DNA of 56,267 nt from Alphaproteobacteria bacterium UBA2903 (GTDB lineage Bacteria; Pseudomonadota; Alphaproteobacteria; CAAGCB01; CAG-977), in NCBI GenBank assembly GCA_002349565.1, contig DEDN01000019.1, forward strand, positions 1 through 56,267, given 5' to 3'. Below are positions 8,103-16,428 of this stretch, piece by piece. Both the position numbers and the translations under genes were made by a program. The number at the start of each line of letters is the position of its first letter. The stretch's first letter is position 1. The notes beneath the pieces are model-generated. The model was not told the DNA's origin. It saw only the letters and a list, made by a program, of their open reading frames with translations, and ran no database searches.

Positions 8103-10037
8103 TTACAGTTCGGGCAATACTTCGTCCAAATTCTTTTCGACGGGCGGGGGCGGCGGTTCTGTGTTTTTCGTTTCGGGTTTCTTTTTGGGTTTTTGCCAGA
8201 CGACTTCGAACAAATGTTGCTTTTCGTCGATGCCTTTCAGGTCGAATAATCCCAAGTCGTTGAAAATATAGCTTTTTCCCGCAGCCAATTCTTTGACGAC
8301 GCTGGAAACAAAGATTTGATTTTTATCCGCTTGCCCGCAAATTCGGGACGCCAGCTGTACCGTCAATCCGAACAAATCGTTGTTTTCAACAATCGGTTCG
8401 CCCGCGTTCAGTCCGATTCGAATCTCCAAAGGCACAGTCGGGGACTGGCGGTTGTAATCGTCCACGGCGCGCTGAATCGCTATCGCCGCATCCAAAGCGT
8501 TCGACGTCCATACGAACGACGCCATAATGCCGTCGCCCGTTTGTTTGATTTCTTCGCCGCTGCAGGCGGTCAGAGCTTGGCGGACAATCGTGTTGTGACG
8601 GTGAACCAGCTCTTGCGCCAGTTTGTCGCCGTAGGTCTGCGTCATTTGGGTCGACCCGACGATATCGGTGAACATAACCGATATAATGCCCGATTGCGGC
8701 AAATCCTTTTTGTCGGGATTCAGCCATTTTTGCAAAACTCCCTGCAGCAGGGCGGGCAATTCGGGGGAAGCCGGCGTTTCCGTGTAAAGCTCCATGGCTT
8801 TGGATCCGCTTTCAAGCATGGGCAGATAGGACGGCTCCAGCATATATTCGTCCAAACGGTCGAAAAACAAATCCGCCAAAGGCTTTGTCCGTCCCATCAG
8901 TTCCAACTGGGCGGACAGCAGCATTTTTTCTTCGTCTTTGGGCAGCGTGTTTTTGGCGCATAAAAATTCGCATGCGCCCGCCAAAACCAGCTCAACGCCG
9001 AATCGGGCGTAGGTGTTCAGCAAAGCGTTCTGTTTTTGCAGAATCTTCAAGATCAGCGACAGAAAAGCCGTCAGCTGCAGATTGTATTTGTCCAGTTCGT
9101 GCGGCAGGGTTTGGACGGGTTCGGGTTCCGTTTCCGCAACGGGGGCGGACTGTTCCTGCGGCGCGGGAGCGGGGTCTGCGGGCGCGGGTTCGGTTTCCGC
9201 TACAGGCGGCGTTTCCGATTCCCGTTCGGCGGGCAAAGCGGCATCGTCGGTTTCGGCGGCGGTTTTGTCCTCCTCCTGCGCTTTACGGTCTGCGGCATCC
9301 TTTTTCTCCGCTATGCGTTCAGCCAGAGTTTTGCGCCCCGTGATGCGGTCGAACACATCGAACAGAAAGCGCGCGATTCCGGCGGACAGCGCATCAACCT
9401 GTTCCAATTTTTCGATCTGCGATTTGTTTTTGTCGGGCTTGGGCAAAACAGGCTGAGCGGATTTGGGCGTTTGGGTGGGATACGCGTCGTCATCGTCGCC
9501 GAATCCCATCAAAACATTCCAGTCCACCCAGCGCACCGCCAGCGGAATCGACAGAAACAGGAAGAAAAAGATGAACATACCCAGCGCGAAGTTTTGGGAT
9601 ATTTCCGTCGGGGCGAAATTGCCCATGACCATCGTGCGCAAAATTCCCGCCGACAAAGCCCCCGCGCCCAGCAAAGACACAATCAGCGCCAGACCCAGCA
9701 TCATGAACGCTTCGATGAAAGACTGCTGTTTCGCTTTGTGTTTTTTGTCGCTTTTGTATTTCGGCAGCGGCGGCGCGGGTTTGCCGATCATCTTGTCGCG
9801 CGGCGGCGGTTTCGGCAAATCGCTCAGGTAAACCATCGCTTCGCTGAACGTCTGGGCGTTCATATCGTAAGTTTCTTTGACGACTTTTGTCGGTTTTTGC
9901 TGCGAAAACTCGATGGATTTCGCATGCTCCATCGCGGCGGCGCGCCGTTCGGACGGATAGCGTCCGATTAAATCCCAGCTGCCGTTCTGATAGGCGTAAA
10001 CTTCATAATTGACAATGCCCGACACCGTTGACCCCAT
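8103..10037 (-). CDS. Membrane-anchored class III adenylate/guanylate cyclase
   Basis: A 644-aa signalling enzyme. Residues 1-75 form a small N-terminal domain. Two transmembrane helices lie at about 109-131 and 150-168, followed by a charged Glu/Ala/Pro linker (about 230-345) and a helical segment. The cyclase homology domain covers about 440-610 and carries metal-binding Asp in 'FTDIVGST' and 'TGDGIMASF', with 'RIGLNAGEP' after it. The usual Asn of the late 'VNLAARI' motif is Gln here ('VQLASRI'), as in a subset of bacterial enzymes. The tail is Pro-rich with a run of five prolines, and there is a further PPP near residue 77. I start at the ATG just downstream of a TATACT promoter; a longer reading would run back into rpmE. 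Confidence 0.85.
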   Translation of the reverse strand: MGSTVSGIVNYEVYAYQNGSWDLIGRYPSERRAAAMEHAKSIEFSQQKPTKVVKETYDMNAQTFSEAMVYLSDLPKPPPRDKMIGKPAPPLPKYKSDKKHKAKQQSFIEAFMMLGLALIVSLLGAGALSAGILRTMVMGNFAPTEISQNFALGMFIFFFLFLSIPLAVRWVDWNVLMGFGDDDDAYPTQTPKSAQPVLPKPDKNKSQIEKLEQVDALSAGIARFLFDVFDRITGRKTLAERIAEKKDAADRKAQEEDKTAAETDDAALPAERESETPPVAETEPAPADPAPAPQEQSAPVAETEPEPVQTLPHELDKYNLQLTAFLSLILKILQKQNALLNTYARFGVELVLAGACEFLCAKNTLPKDEEKMLLSAQLELMGRTKPLADLFFDRLDEYMLEPSYLPMLESGSKAMELYTETPASPELPALLQGVLQKWLNPDKKDLPQSGIISVMFTDIVGSTQMTQTYGDKLAQELVHRHNTIVRQALTACSGEEIKQTGDGIMASFVWTSNALDAAIAIQRAVDDYNRQSPTVPLEIRIGLNAGEPIVENNDLFGLTVQLASRICGQADKNQIFVSSVVKELAAGKSYIFNDLGLFDLKGIDEKQHLFEVVWQKPKKKPETKNTEPPPPPVEKNLDEVLPEL

Positions 10038-10055
10038 TAAAAAAGACTTGGTTTC

Positions 10056-10085
10056 AGTATAGTCAATCGGCTTGCCGAATGGCAA
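10056..10085 (-). promoter_or_regulatory. Sigma-70-like promoter for the cyclase gene
   Basis: Reading the minus strand, TTGCCA (-35) and TATACT (-10) are separated by 18 bases. The predicted start lies about 12 bases before the cyclase ATG, which gives a very short leader and explains the weak ribosome-binding site. It directly follows the rpmE terminator. Confidence 0.55.
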
Positions 10086-10122
10086 TAAAAAAAACAACGG
10101 CTTGAAATCAAGTCGTTGTTTT
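10084..10122 (-). terminator. Intrinsic terminator of rpmE
   Basis: On the minus strand AACAACG and CGTTGTT form a stem extended by CTTG/CAAG around an ATTT loop, followed by a run of eight T. It begins 13 bases after the rpmE stop codon. Confidence 0.85.
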
Positions 10123-10135
10123 AAAAGAAAACCTT

Positions 10136-10360
10136 TTACTTTTTGGCAGTAAAGCCGGCAAAACGCTTGTTGAATTTCGCCAACTGACCGCCCGTGTCGA
10201 TCATGCGGTAAACACCCGTCCAAGCAGGGTGCGACAGCGGATCGATATCCAAGCGGACGGTATCGCCTTCTTTGCCCATTGTGGAACGGGTTTTGAATTC
10301 GGTTCCGTCGGTCATGACCACGGTGATTTCGTGGTAATTCGGATGAATGTCTTTTTTCAT
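10136..10360 (-). CDS. rpmE: 50S ribosomal protein L31
   Basis: A 74-aa L31 of the long alphaproteobacterial form, beginning MKKDIHPNYHEITVVMTDG and ending FNKRFAGFTAKK, with the family motif 'SHPAWTGVYRMIDTGGQLAKF'. The zinc-binding cysteines of type A L31 are absent, as is usual in this class. The start is fixed by GGAG nine bases upstream; longer in-frame readings run into the promoter. It is a single-gene unit with its own promoter and terminator, placed between the cyclase and the OmpA/MotB-type gene. Confidence 0.97.
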   Translation of the reverse strand: MKKDIHPNYHEITVVMTDGTEFKTRSTMGKEGDTVRLDIDPLSHPAWTGVYRMIDTGGQLAKFNKRFAGFTAKK

Positions 10361-10393
10361 AATTCTGCTCCAGTCCGTAAAATACGTGAGTTC

Positions 10394-10422
10394 TCTATAC
10401 TCTAAACATACGGGGATTTCAA
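10394..10422 (-). promoter_or_regulatory. Promoter of rpmE
   Basis: On the minus strand TTGAAA and TATAGA are separated by exactly 17 bases, placing the transcript start about 25-30 bases before the rpmE ATG. Confidence 0.6.
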
Positions 10423-10450
10423 GCCATTTTGTCAAAAAAACAAAAAAAAG

Positions 10451-11473
10451 CTATCGCTCGGTCAATTTGAACTCGATGCGGCGGTTCTTTTTTCGCGCGG
10501 CGGGGGTGTTTCCTTTGGCAATCGGCTGATGCGACCCGAATCCCGCGGCGACCAGACGGTTTGCGGGAACGCCTTTTTTAATCAGGTAACCGACGACGGC
10601 GATCGCCCTGTCCGACGACAAATGCCAGTTCGACGCGTATTTGTCGTTGTGAATCGGAATGTTGTCCGTATGCCCGTCCACGCGCAAAACCCATGACACT
10701 TTGGCGGGAATTTTTTTGGACAGCTCTTTGATGGACGCCGCCATCAGATCCAGCTGTTTTTTGCCGCGTTCTTCCAATTCGGCGGAACCGCTTTTGAAAA
10801 ACAGTTCGGATTGAAACACGAAACGGTCGCCTTCGACGCGGATGTCGTCGCGGTTTTCCAGCACTTTGCGCAAAGTGCCGAAGAAATCCGAACGGTAATA
10901 GGACAGTTCCGACGCTTTTTGCGCCAAAGCTTTGTTCAGCCGTTTGCCCAAGTCGGCGATTTGCGCGTTTTGGGTTTTGGCTTTTTCTTCCGCCGCGCCC
11001 AGCGCCGCGTTCAGCTTTGCGATTTCGTCGGTCAGATTTTTTGTTTTTGCATTCAAAACGGCAATGTGCGCTTTGGCGGCGTCCGAAATTTTACGTTCGT
11101 CTTCAAACGCGGATTTTCGGGCGGAAACTTCGTTTTCCAGTTCTTTTTTGCGCTGTTCCAACGCATTGACGTCTTGTGTCAGCAGGGCGATCTTTGCCAA
11201 GGAATCTTTGTAATCCGCCTGCGCCGCCGACAACTGTTCACCCAGCGCGGCGGAATTTTTCCGTTCGCTTGACAGTTCGTTCGACAAAGTGTTCAGCTGC
11301 GCGTTCAACAGCTCGATTTCCGTGTTTTTCGTATCCAGATTGCGCCCCAAAAAATAGTGCGAAACAACGAACAGCAGCAGGAAAAACAAAACGACGATCA
11401 GCAAATTCGACATCACGTCGACAAAGCTGGGCCAAAAGTTGTAAACGGCGGGTTTGCGGATGCGTCCCGTCAT
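10451..11473 (-). CDS. MotB/OmpA-type peptidoglycan-binding proton-channel partner
   Basis: A 340-aa inner-membrane protein. A short basic cytoplasmic N-terminus precedes one transmembrane helix (about 22-44), preceded by 'FWPSFVDVMSNLL' with the membrane Asp expected for proton conduction in MotB/TolR/ExbD relatives. A long coiled coil (about 50-195) leads to a C-terminal OmpA-like domain (about 215-340) with the peptidoglycan-binding signature 'VDGHTDNIP...ASNWHLSSDRA' and 'AAGFGSHQPIA'. Its ATG overlaps the stop of the MotA/TolQ/ExbB-like gene by 4 bases, so the pair probably forms a proton-driven envelope complex. It is not part of a flagellar gene cluster here. Confidence 0.88.
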   Translation of the reverse strand: MTGRIRKPAVYNFWPSFVDVMSNLLIVVLFFLLLFVVSHYFLGRNLDTKNTEIELLNAQLNTLSNELSSERKNSAALGEQLSAAQADYKDSLAKIALLTQDVNALEQRKKELENEVSARKSAFEDERKISDAAKAHIAVLNAKTKNLTDEIAKLNAALGAAEEKAKTQNAQIADLGKRLNKALAQKASELSYYRSDFFGTLRKVLENRDDIRVEGDRFVFQSELFFKSGSAELEERGKKQLDLMAASIKELSKKIPAKVSWVLRVDGHTDNIPIHNDKYASNWHLSSDRAIAVVGYLIKKGVPANRLVAAGFGSHQPIAKGNTPAARKKNRRIEFKLTER

Positions 11474-12462
11474 GATTTGTTGTCCGTTCCCGAAACGGTG
11501 CGAACCAGCAGGCGGAACGAATCGCGAATTTCGCGCAGCAGAGTTTCCTGACGGGCTTCCGCACTTTTGTCGAATTGTCCGACGCTGCGGTCAATGCGGC
11601 TGATATAACGCAGCAAATCCATATCGTTTTGGATTTTTTCCTGTCCCTTGGTTTCGCCGATTTTCAGCTGGCGGCGGATGTCCGCCATGCTTTCAACCAG
11701 CTGTTCCAGCAAAGCGTTGGTGTACGCGGCGTTGGACGTTACCGAATCGTCCGTCGAACCGACGCCCGACGCATAGCGGGTCAGCGTAGCCAAATGTTCG
11801 TCAAGTCCGTTGTAAAAATGATTTTGCGCGCCGTTCGCCTGCAAATCCAAAAAGCCCATGACCAGCGCGCCCGCCAGCCCCAGCAAAGACGACGAAAACG
11901 CCGTTCCCATGCCCGACAGCGGGGCTTCCAAGCTGGTTTTGATTGTGTTGAATGCGTCCGTCGCCGATTCGCCCGATACGTTCAGCGACCGAATCACGTC
12001 GCCGACCGCGCCGACGGTGCTCATCAACCCCCAAAACGTTCCCAACAGTCCCAAAAAAGTGGACAATCCGATCAAATAGCGGGAAATATCGCGGACTTCC
12101 TCCAAGCGCATGCCGACCGAATCCAAAACGGAGCGCGCTATCGTCGGGGAAATGACGGCGTTGCCTTTCGCACGGTTGTTTTTCAAAATCAGCGCCAGCG
12201 GGGACAGCAAACGCAGCGGGGCAAGCGATGCGTCGTCCAAAGGCAGCGGCTGTTTGTTTATCCACCGCACTTCTTTGCGCAAAACAAAAACCGAGCGGAA
12301 ATTCAAGACTATGCCCGCCGCCAGAACGAAAGCGATCAAGCCGTTTAAAACGGGATTGGTAAAAAAAGCCGCCGTCAAAAACGGGTAAAGCAAAACACCC
12401 GCGACGCAAACCAAAGCCAGAAACAGCACCATGCGCGCGATGTAACGACCGGGAAAATCCAT
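11470..12462 (-). CDS. MotA/TolQ/ExbB family proton-channel protein
   Basis: A 330-aa polytopic protein with transmembrane segments near residues 8-28, 32-52, 135-160 and 185-210. The typical TolQ/ExbB core is present: 'YLIGLSTFLGLLGTFWGLMSTVGAVGD' and 'LEAPLSGMGTAFSSSLLGLAGALVMGFLDLQA'. These proteins form the pentameric stator that harnesses proton flow. The start at 12462 is chosen because AAGGGAG lies eight bases upstream; an in-frame ATG at 12501 would overlap the previous gene. It sits between the ATT-start OmpA-like gene and the MotB/OmpA partner in one operon. Confidence 0.88.
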   Translation of the reverse strand: MDFPGRYIARMVLFLALVCVAGVLLYPFLTAAFFTNPVLNGLIAFVLAAGIVLNFRSVFVLRKEVRWINKQPLPLDDASLAPLRLLSPLALILKNNRAKGNAVISPTIARSVLDSVGMRLEEVRDISRYLIGLSTFLGLLGTFWGLMSTVGAVGDVIRSLNVSGESATDAFNTIKTSLEAPLSGMGTAFSSSLLGLAGALVMGFLDLQANGAQNHFYNGLDEHLATLTRYASGVGSTDDSVTSNAAYTNALLEQLVESMADIRRQLKIGETKGQEKIQNDMDLLRYISRIDRSVGQFDKSAEARQETLLREIRDSFRLLVRTVSGTDNKS

Positions 12463-12490
12463 AGAAACACTCCCTTTTGCTGAAATCGGG

Positions 12491-13561
12491 TTAACCGTCA
12501 ATCAAAATATCCGCGCGGTCGGGCATTTTGTCGCCCGCGCCTTTCAATCCCTGCGACCGAATCTCTATCCGCAGACTGCTGACGCCCGCGCGCGCCAAAG
12601 CCGAACGCACCATCAGCGCGCGGCGCAGCGACACCTGCCGCTCTTTGCCCGTTTCGGGGGCGGTCGATCCGCTGTAAGACATCACCAAAACGCGGCTGTT
12701 TTTGGTTTTGTTGACGGTTTTTGCCAAAGCGTCCAATTCCGTTTTCATTTCATCCGTCAAATCGACGGCGTTTTTGGAAAATACGAAAATCAGCGTCAAA
12801 TCCTTGTTGCGCGCAACGGCTTTTGCGGTTGCCGAATCCGCTGGCACTGACTTGACCAGAAAAGCCGACCGTTCCTTTGGCGTCATTTTGGTAACGACGG
12901 GAACGACCGACCATTTCGCGGCTTCCGTTTTGGCTGTCGTCCGTTCGGCGGACGCCGTTTTTTCGGCTTTGGGCGCGGAAATCGCTTTTTGCTGTTCCGC
13001 CAAAGCCTGCTTCATCATTTCCAATTCTTTCGCGGCGCGTTCCTCTTTTTGACGCTGTTCCAAGAAATGCTTGGACAGCTGCGGTTCGGCGGCGGCTTGT
13101 TCCGCGGGCGCGGAAGCTTCCTCGGTCGGAACGGGAACGGGGGCGACGGGCAACACTTTGACGACGGGAACGGGATTTGCGCGCGGTTTCAGTTTATCAT
13201 GCGCATCCCCGGAACCGTTTTCCTTGACTTCGTATTTCGCGGCGGGTTTGACGGGTTGCTTGACGGCGGGTTTTGCCGGCTGTTTGGGCTTTTGTGCTTT
13301 GACGGCTTTTTTCGTCCGCACCGCCTTTTTCTTAACCGCTTTGGGTTTTTGAGTTTTCGGCTTTTCCGCTTTGGGCTGAACCGTTTGCTTTTCGGCGGGC
13401 GGGTTCAGCGTGACGTTTTCCGCTTTTTCCTTTTCCTGCGCCGTTGCCGTCAAATCGCCGGTCAGAACGTCCAAATCCAGCGTGATTTGGGCAAACGCCG
13501 CCGGCGCCGTTGCGCAAACAACGGCAAAAACGGCGGCAAATTTTGCAAATCGGCTGAAAAT
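12491..13561 (-). CDS. Periplasmic Lys/Ala/Pro-rich protein with C-terminal OmpA-like domain, apparent ATT start
   Basis: Read from 13561 the protein is 356 aa and begins with a textbook signal peptide (FSRFAKFAAVFAVVCATAPAAFA, cleavage before Gln-Ile-Thr-Leu). A very Lys/Ala/Pro-rich linker (about 50-125) follows, then a Glu/Gln-rich helix (about 155-195), and an OmpA-like fold at the end (about 250-350: 'LTLIFVFSKNAVDLTDEMKTELDALAKTV', 'RRALMVRSALARAGVSSLRIEIRSQG'). No ATG, GTG or TTG lies before the signal peptide; the next in-frame start candidate (TTG at 13474) would remove it. AAGGAGA lies 6-7 bases before the ATT and overlaps the stop of the IMPase-like gene. Its place next to the proton-channel pair suggests a role in the same envelope complex. 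Confidence 0.75.
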   Translation of the reverse strand: MFSRFAKFAAVFAVVCATAPAAFAQITLDLDVLTGDLTATAQEKEKAENVTLNPPAEKQTVQPKAEKPKTQKPKAVKKKAVRTKKAVKAQKPKQPAKPAVKQPVKPAAKYEVKENGSGDAHDKLKPRANPVPVVKVLPVAPVPVPTEEASAPAEQAAAEPQLSKHFLEQRQKEERAAKELEMMKQALAEQQKAISAPKAEKTASAERTTAKTEAAKWSVVPVVTKMTPKERSAFLVKSVPADSATAKAVARNKDLTLIFVFSKNAVDLTDEMKTELDALAKTVNKTKNSRVLVMSYSGSTAPETGKERQVSLRRALMVRSALARAGVSSLRIEIRSQGLKGAGDKMPDRADILIDG

Positions 13562-13572
13562 GGCGATTCTCC

Positions 13573-14649
13573 TTATTTAACGATCAGGTTTTTGAACACT
13601 TCATATTGCAAAGAGTTCGATGCCAAAATCGTTCCGTCGGTCAAAACGGTCTTGGGTGTTTCGACGCCCGAAGTCGTGCAGACGCGTCCGCCCGCTTCGC
13701 GCACTAGCAGCATCCCCGCAGCGATATCCCACGGTTTGATGTCTTCTTCCCAATAGCATTCGAAGCGACCCGCGGCGACATAAGCCAAATCCAGCGACGC
13801 GGCGCCCATGCGGCGCACGCCGCCCGTTTTGGTCATCATCGGCATCAGCTGACCGACAAAGCGTTCGGCGTTGCCGTGTCCCAAATGCGGAATGCCCGTC
13901 ACAACGACGGATTCGTTCAAAGCGGAACGTTTGGAAACGTGCAAACGGCTGGACCCCGAAGCGGTCAGCATCCAAGCGCCGAATCCTTTTTCCGCATAGA
14001 ACAAATCGGAGGTCGCGGGATTGTAAATCACGCCCGCGACGATTTCCTGATCTTCCTGCAGCGCCAAAGAAATCGCAAAATGCGGAACGGCGTGCAAAAA
14101 GTTCATCGTGCCGTCCAGCGGATCGATAATCCAGCGGTGCGACGTGTCTTCACCTTTGATTTCGCCGCCTTCCTCCTGCAAAAAGCCGTAGCGGGGGCGG
14201 ACTTTCAGCAGGTATTCGCGCAGAGCCTTTTCCGAATTGGTATCGGCGGTGGAAACAAAGTCAGCCGCGCCTTTTTGCGACAGCTGCAGGTTTTCCAGTT
14301 CGCCGAAATCGCGCATCAATCCGCGTCCCGCGCGTTTGACCGCCTGAATCATCACGTTCAAATTCGCCGACAGCGACGAAATGAATTTGTCCTGACGGGA
14401 TTCGCGAAAATCGACGACGGGATCGCGCTTCATGAAAGTCGTTCTTTCGTGGTGGTCTTCCCCGCGGGCTTTCGCCATTTCCTCCTGCCGTTGCTGCAAA
14501 GCGGCAATGGCGCGGTTTTTGATGTTTTCCTTGACCAGTCTGTCCTGTTCCTGCGCTTTGCGTTCGGACAGGCGTTCTTCGGCGATAACCTTGCGCGCGC
14601 CCGAACGGCGCATCATCGGACTGGACGGTCTGACAGATGTTTTGGGCAT
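13573..14649 (-). CDS. Inositol monophosphatase family protein
   Basis: A 358-aa protein whose C-terminal part of about 260 residues is a complete IMPase-fold phosphatase: 'FLQEEGGEIKG' (metal Glu), 'WIIDPLDGTMNFLHAVPHF' (DPLDGT motif) and 'IKPWDIAAGMLLVREAGGRV' (metal Asp). Family members dephosphorylate inositol-1-phosphate or related sugar phosphates with Mg2+; SuhB also acts in rRNA transcription. The first 90 residues are unusual, being Arg/Lys/Glu/Gln-rich and helical with no relation to the enzyme domain. The gene follows efp by 21 bases and its stop overlaps the ribosome-binding site of the next gene. Confidence 0.88.
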   Translation of the reverse strand: MPKTSVRPSSPMMRRSGARKVIAEERLSERKAQEQDRLVKENIKNRAIAALQQRQEEMAKARGEDHHERTTFMKRDPVVDFRESRQDKFISSLSANLNVMIQAVKRAGRGLMRDFGELENLQLSQKGAADFVSTADTNSEKALREYLLKVRPRYGFLQEEGGEIKGEDTSHRWIIDPLDGTMNFLHAVPHFAISLALQEDQEIVAGVIYNPATSDLFYAEKGFGAWMLTASGSSRLHVSKRSALNESVVVTGIPHLGHGNAERFVGQLMPMMTKTGGVRRMGAASLDLAYVAAGRFECYWEEDIKPWDIAAGMLLVREAGGRVCTTSGVETPKTVLTDGTILASNSLQYEVFKNLIVK

Positions 14650-14670
14650 TGAAACAGCCTCTTCCTTTAA

Positions 14671-15234
14671 TTATTTCGCGCGTTCGACATAAGTGTTGTC
14701 GATGGTGGAAACGACGATTTTGTCGCCCGTCGCAACAAACGGAGGAACGCCAATGCGCAAACCGTTGTCCAGAACCGCGGGTTTGTAGGACGACGAAACG
14801 GTCTGTCCTTTGATCACGGGTTCGGTTTCGACGACGGTCTGAATAACTTTCGCCGGAATTTCGACGCTGACGGGGTGACCTTCGATGAACTGCACGACGC
14901 ATTCCATGTTGTCCTGCAGATAAGCGGCGCGGTCGCCCAGCAATTCCTTGGGCACGGTGAACTGGTCGTAGGTGTCGATCATCATGAACGTCAAGTCTTT
15001 GCCGTCCGAATACAGATAAGTGCAGTCGTGGTCTTCGCTCATCAGTTTTTCAACGGTGTCGGCGGTGCGCCAGCGCTGCTGGGTTTTGACGCCCGTGGCG
15101 ACGTCGCGCATTTCGACCTGAATGGTGGCGTTGCCTTTGCCCGGAATGACCAGATCGATTCCGATGACCAGACATTGTTTGCCGTTGTATTCGATGACCC
15201 AACCCGGACGGATTTGGTTAGCTTGCATTTTCAT
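14671..15234 (-). CDS. efp: Elongation factor P
   Basis: A 187-aa EF-P, the normal length, with three beta domains. It relieves ribosome stalling at proline runs. The loop that reaches the peptidyl-transferase centre reads 'VIPGKGNAT', and the Lys (residue 33 here, equivalent to Lys34 of E. coli) is the site of beta-lysylation by EpmA, encoded by the divergent neighbour. I start at MKMQANQIRPG because AAGGA precedes it; an upstream in-frame ATG at 15255 would add seven atypical residues. Nearby genes with proline runs, such as the cyclase, are plausible clients. Confidence 0.96.
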   Translation of the reverse strand: MKMQANQIRPGWVIEYNGKQCLVIGIDLVIPGKGNATIQVEMRDVATGVKTQQRWRTADTVEKLMSEDHDCTYLYSDGKDLTFMMIDTYDQFTVPKELLGDRAAYLQDNMECVVQFIEGHPVSVEIPAKVIQTVVETEPVIKGQTVSSSYKPAVLDNGLRIGVPPFVATGDKIVVSTIDNTYVERAK

Positions 15235-15280
15235 GACTTTTTTCCTTGTATACAAAAGTAAAGAAGATAGAATTTAGCGA

Positions 15281-15309
15281 AAAATAACAGATTGGCTTTT
15301 GTAACGCAA
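15281..15309 (-). promoter_or_regulatory. Probable promoter of efp
   Basis: On the minus strand TTGCGT and TATTTT are separated by 17 bases, about 45 bases before the efp start, within the 106-base divergent region shared with epmA. Confidence 0.45.
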
Positions 15310-15340
15310 GAGCTCTGCCCACAAAAGGAGTAATTTTTTT

Positions 15341-16393
15341 ATGACCAATCAGATTCCGTTCTGGCATCCCGCCGAATATGTGCGCCGTTTGCCGCTGTTG
15401 AAAAAGCGCGCGCAAATCATCGAAGCCGTGCGCCAATTCTTTGTTTCAAGGGATTTTTTGGAGGTTGAAACGCCGATTTTGCAAATTTCGCCGGGTCTGG
15501 AGCCGCACTTGAAAGCGTTTCAAACGTCGCTGGTCGAACCGTTCGGGCAGGACGACCGCACGATGTATCTGCACACGTCGCCCGAATTTACGATGAAAAA
15601 ACTGCTGGCGGCGGGATTGCCCCGAATCTTTCAGATGGCGCGCGTGTTCCGCAACGAAGAACGGTCGAAGCACCACCACCCCGAATTTATCATGCTGGAA
15701 TGGTATCGGGCGAATTGCGACTATACGGCGCTGATGGACGACACGGTTGAACTGGTGCGCGCGTGCGCCGAATCGTGCGGCGTCAAAAAGCTCAAAGGCG
15801 ACGGAATCGAATGTGATCCGTTTGTCGAATGGGAAAAAATCTCGGTCGCCGAAGCCGTGCGGAAATACGCGGGGTTCGATTTGATGGCGACTTTGCCCGA
15901 CGAACCGACTTTGGAGCCAAATCCCGCGCCTTTGGCGGAGCAGGCGAAAAAAATCGGCATCGAAACGTCGCCCGACGACCGCTGGGACGACATTTATTTC
16001 CGCATCGCCTACGAAAAAATCGAGCCGCACTTGGGATTGGACGGGCGTCCGACGATTTTGTACGACTATCCCGTCTGCATGGCGGCTTTGTCGCGGCGCA
16101 AGCCGTCCGACGAACGGTTGGCGGAACGTTTCGAGGTGTACGCTTCGGGCATCGAGCTGGCAAACGCGTTTTCCGAACTGACCGACGCAAAGGAACAGCG
16201 CGAACGGTTCGAACACGATATGGATTTGAAAGAAAAACTGTACGGCGAACGCTATCCGATTGACGAGGATTTCATCGCCGCCGTCGCCGCCATGCCGCCC
16301 GCCGCGGGCATAGCCGTCGGCATCGACCGTCTGGTTATGCTGATTACGGGGGCAAGCCGAATCGAGGACGTCTTGTGGGCACCCGTTGCCTGA
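15341..16393 (+). CDS. epmA: EF-P--(R)-beta-lysine ligase
   Basis: A 350-aa class II lysyl-tRNA synthetase paralogue that lacks the anticodon-binding domain, the hallmark of EpmA (GenX/PoxA/YjeA). Motif 2 is 'ARVFRNEERSKHHHPEFIMLEWYRA' and motif 3 is 'GIAVGIDRLVMLITG'. It attaches beta-lysine to the conserved Lys of EF-P using ATP. The gene is divergent from efp, which strongly supports the assignment. EpmB, the lysine 2,3-aminomutase supplying beta-lysine, is not in the window. AAAGGAG lies upstream of the ATG. Confidence 0.95.
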   Translation: MTNQIPFWHPAEYVRRLPLLKKRAQIIEAVRQFFVSRDFLEVETPILQISPGLEPHLKAFQTSLVEPFGQDDRTMYLHTSPEFTMKKLLAAGLPRIFQMARVFRNEERSKHHHPEFIMLEWYRANCDYTALMDDTVELVRACAESCGVKKLKGDGIECDPFVEWEKISVAEAVRKYAGFDLMATLPDEPTLEPNPAPLAEQAKKIGIETSPDDRWDDIYFRIAYEKIEPHLGLDGRPTILYDYPVCMAALSRRKPSDERLAERFEVYASGIELANAFSELTDAKEQRERFEHDMDLKEKLYGERYPIDEDFIAAVAAMPPAAGIAVGIDRLVMLITGASRIEDVLWAPVA

Positions 16394-16404
16394 AAAAGCC
16401 GACG

Positions 16405-16428
16405 GAAAACGCCTGTGTTTACAGGCGT
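16405..16428 (-). terminator. Intrinsic terminator of the ThiE-like gene
   Basis: A perfect 7-bp stem (CGCCTGT/ACAGGCG with a 4-base loop) is followed on the minus strand by TTTT. The stem includes the stop codon of the ThiE-like gene. It separates two convergent genes. Confidence 0.65.

Noticed and set aside
5631..9970. Several long plus-strand open frames opposite the DUF2207 and cyclase genes
   Set aside because: They are Arg/His/Gly-rich shadows of the minus-strand genes with no ribosome-binding sites or recognisable domains.
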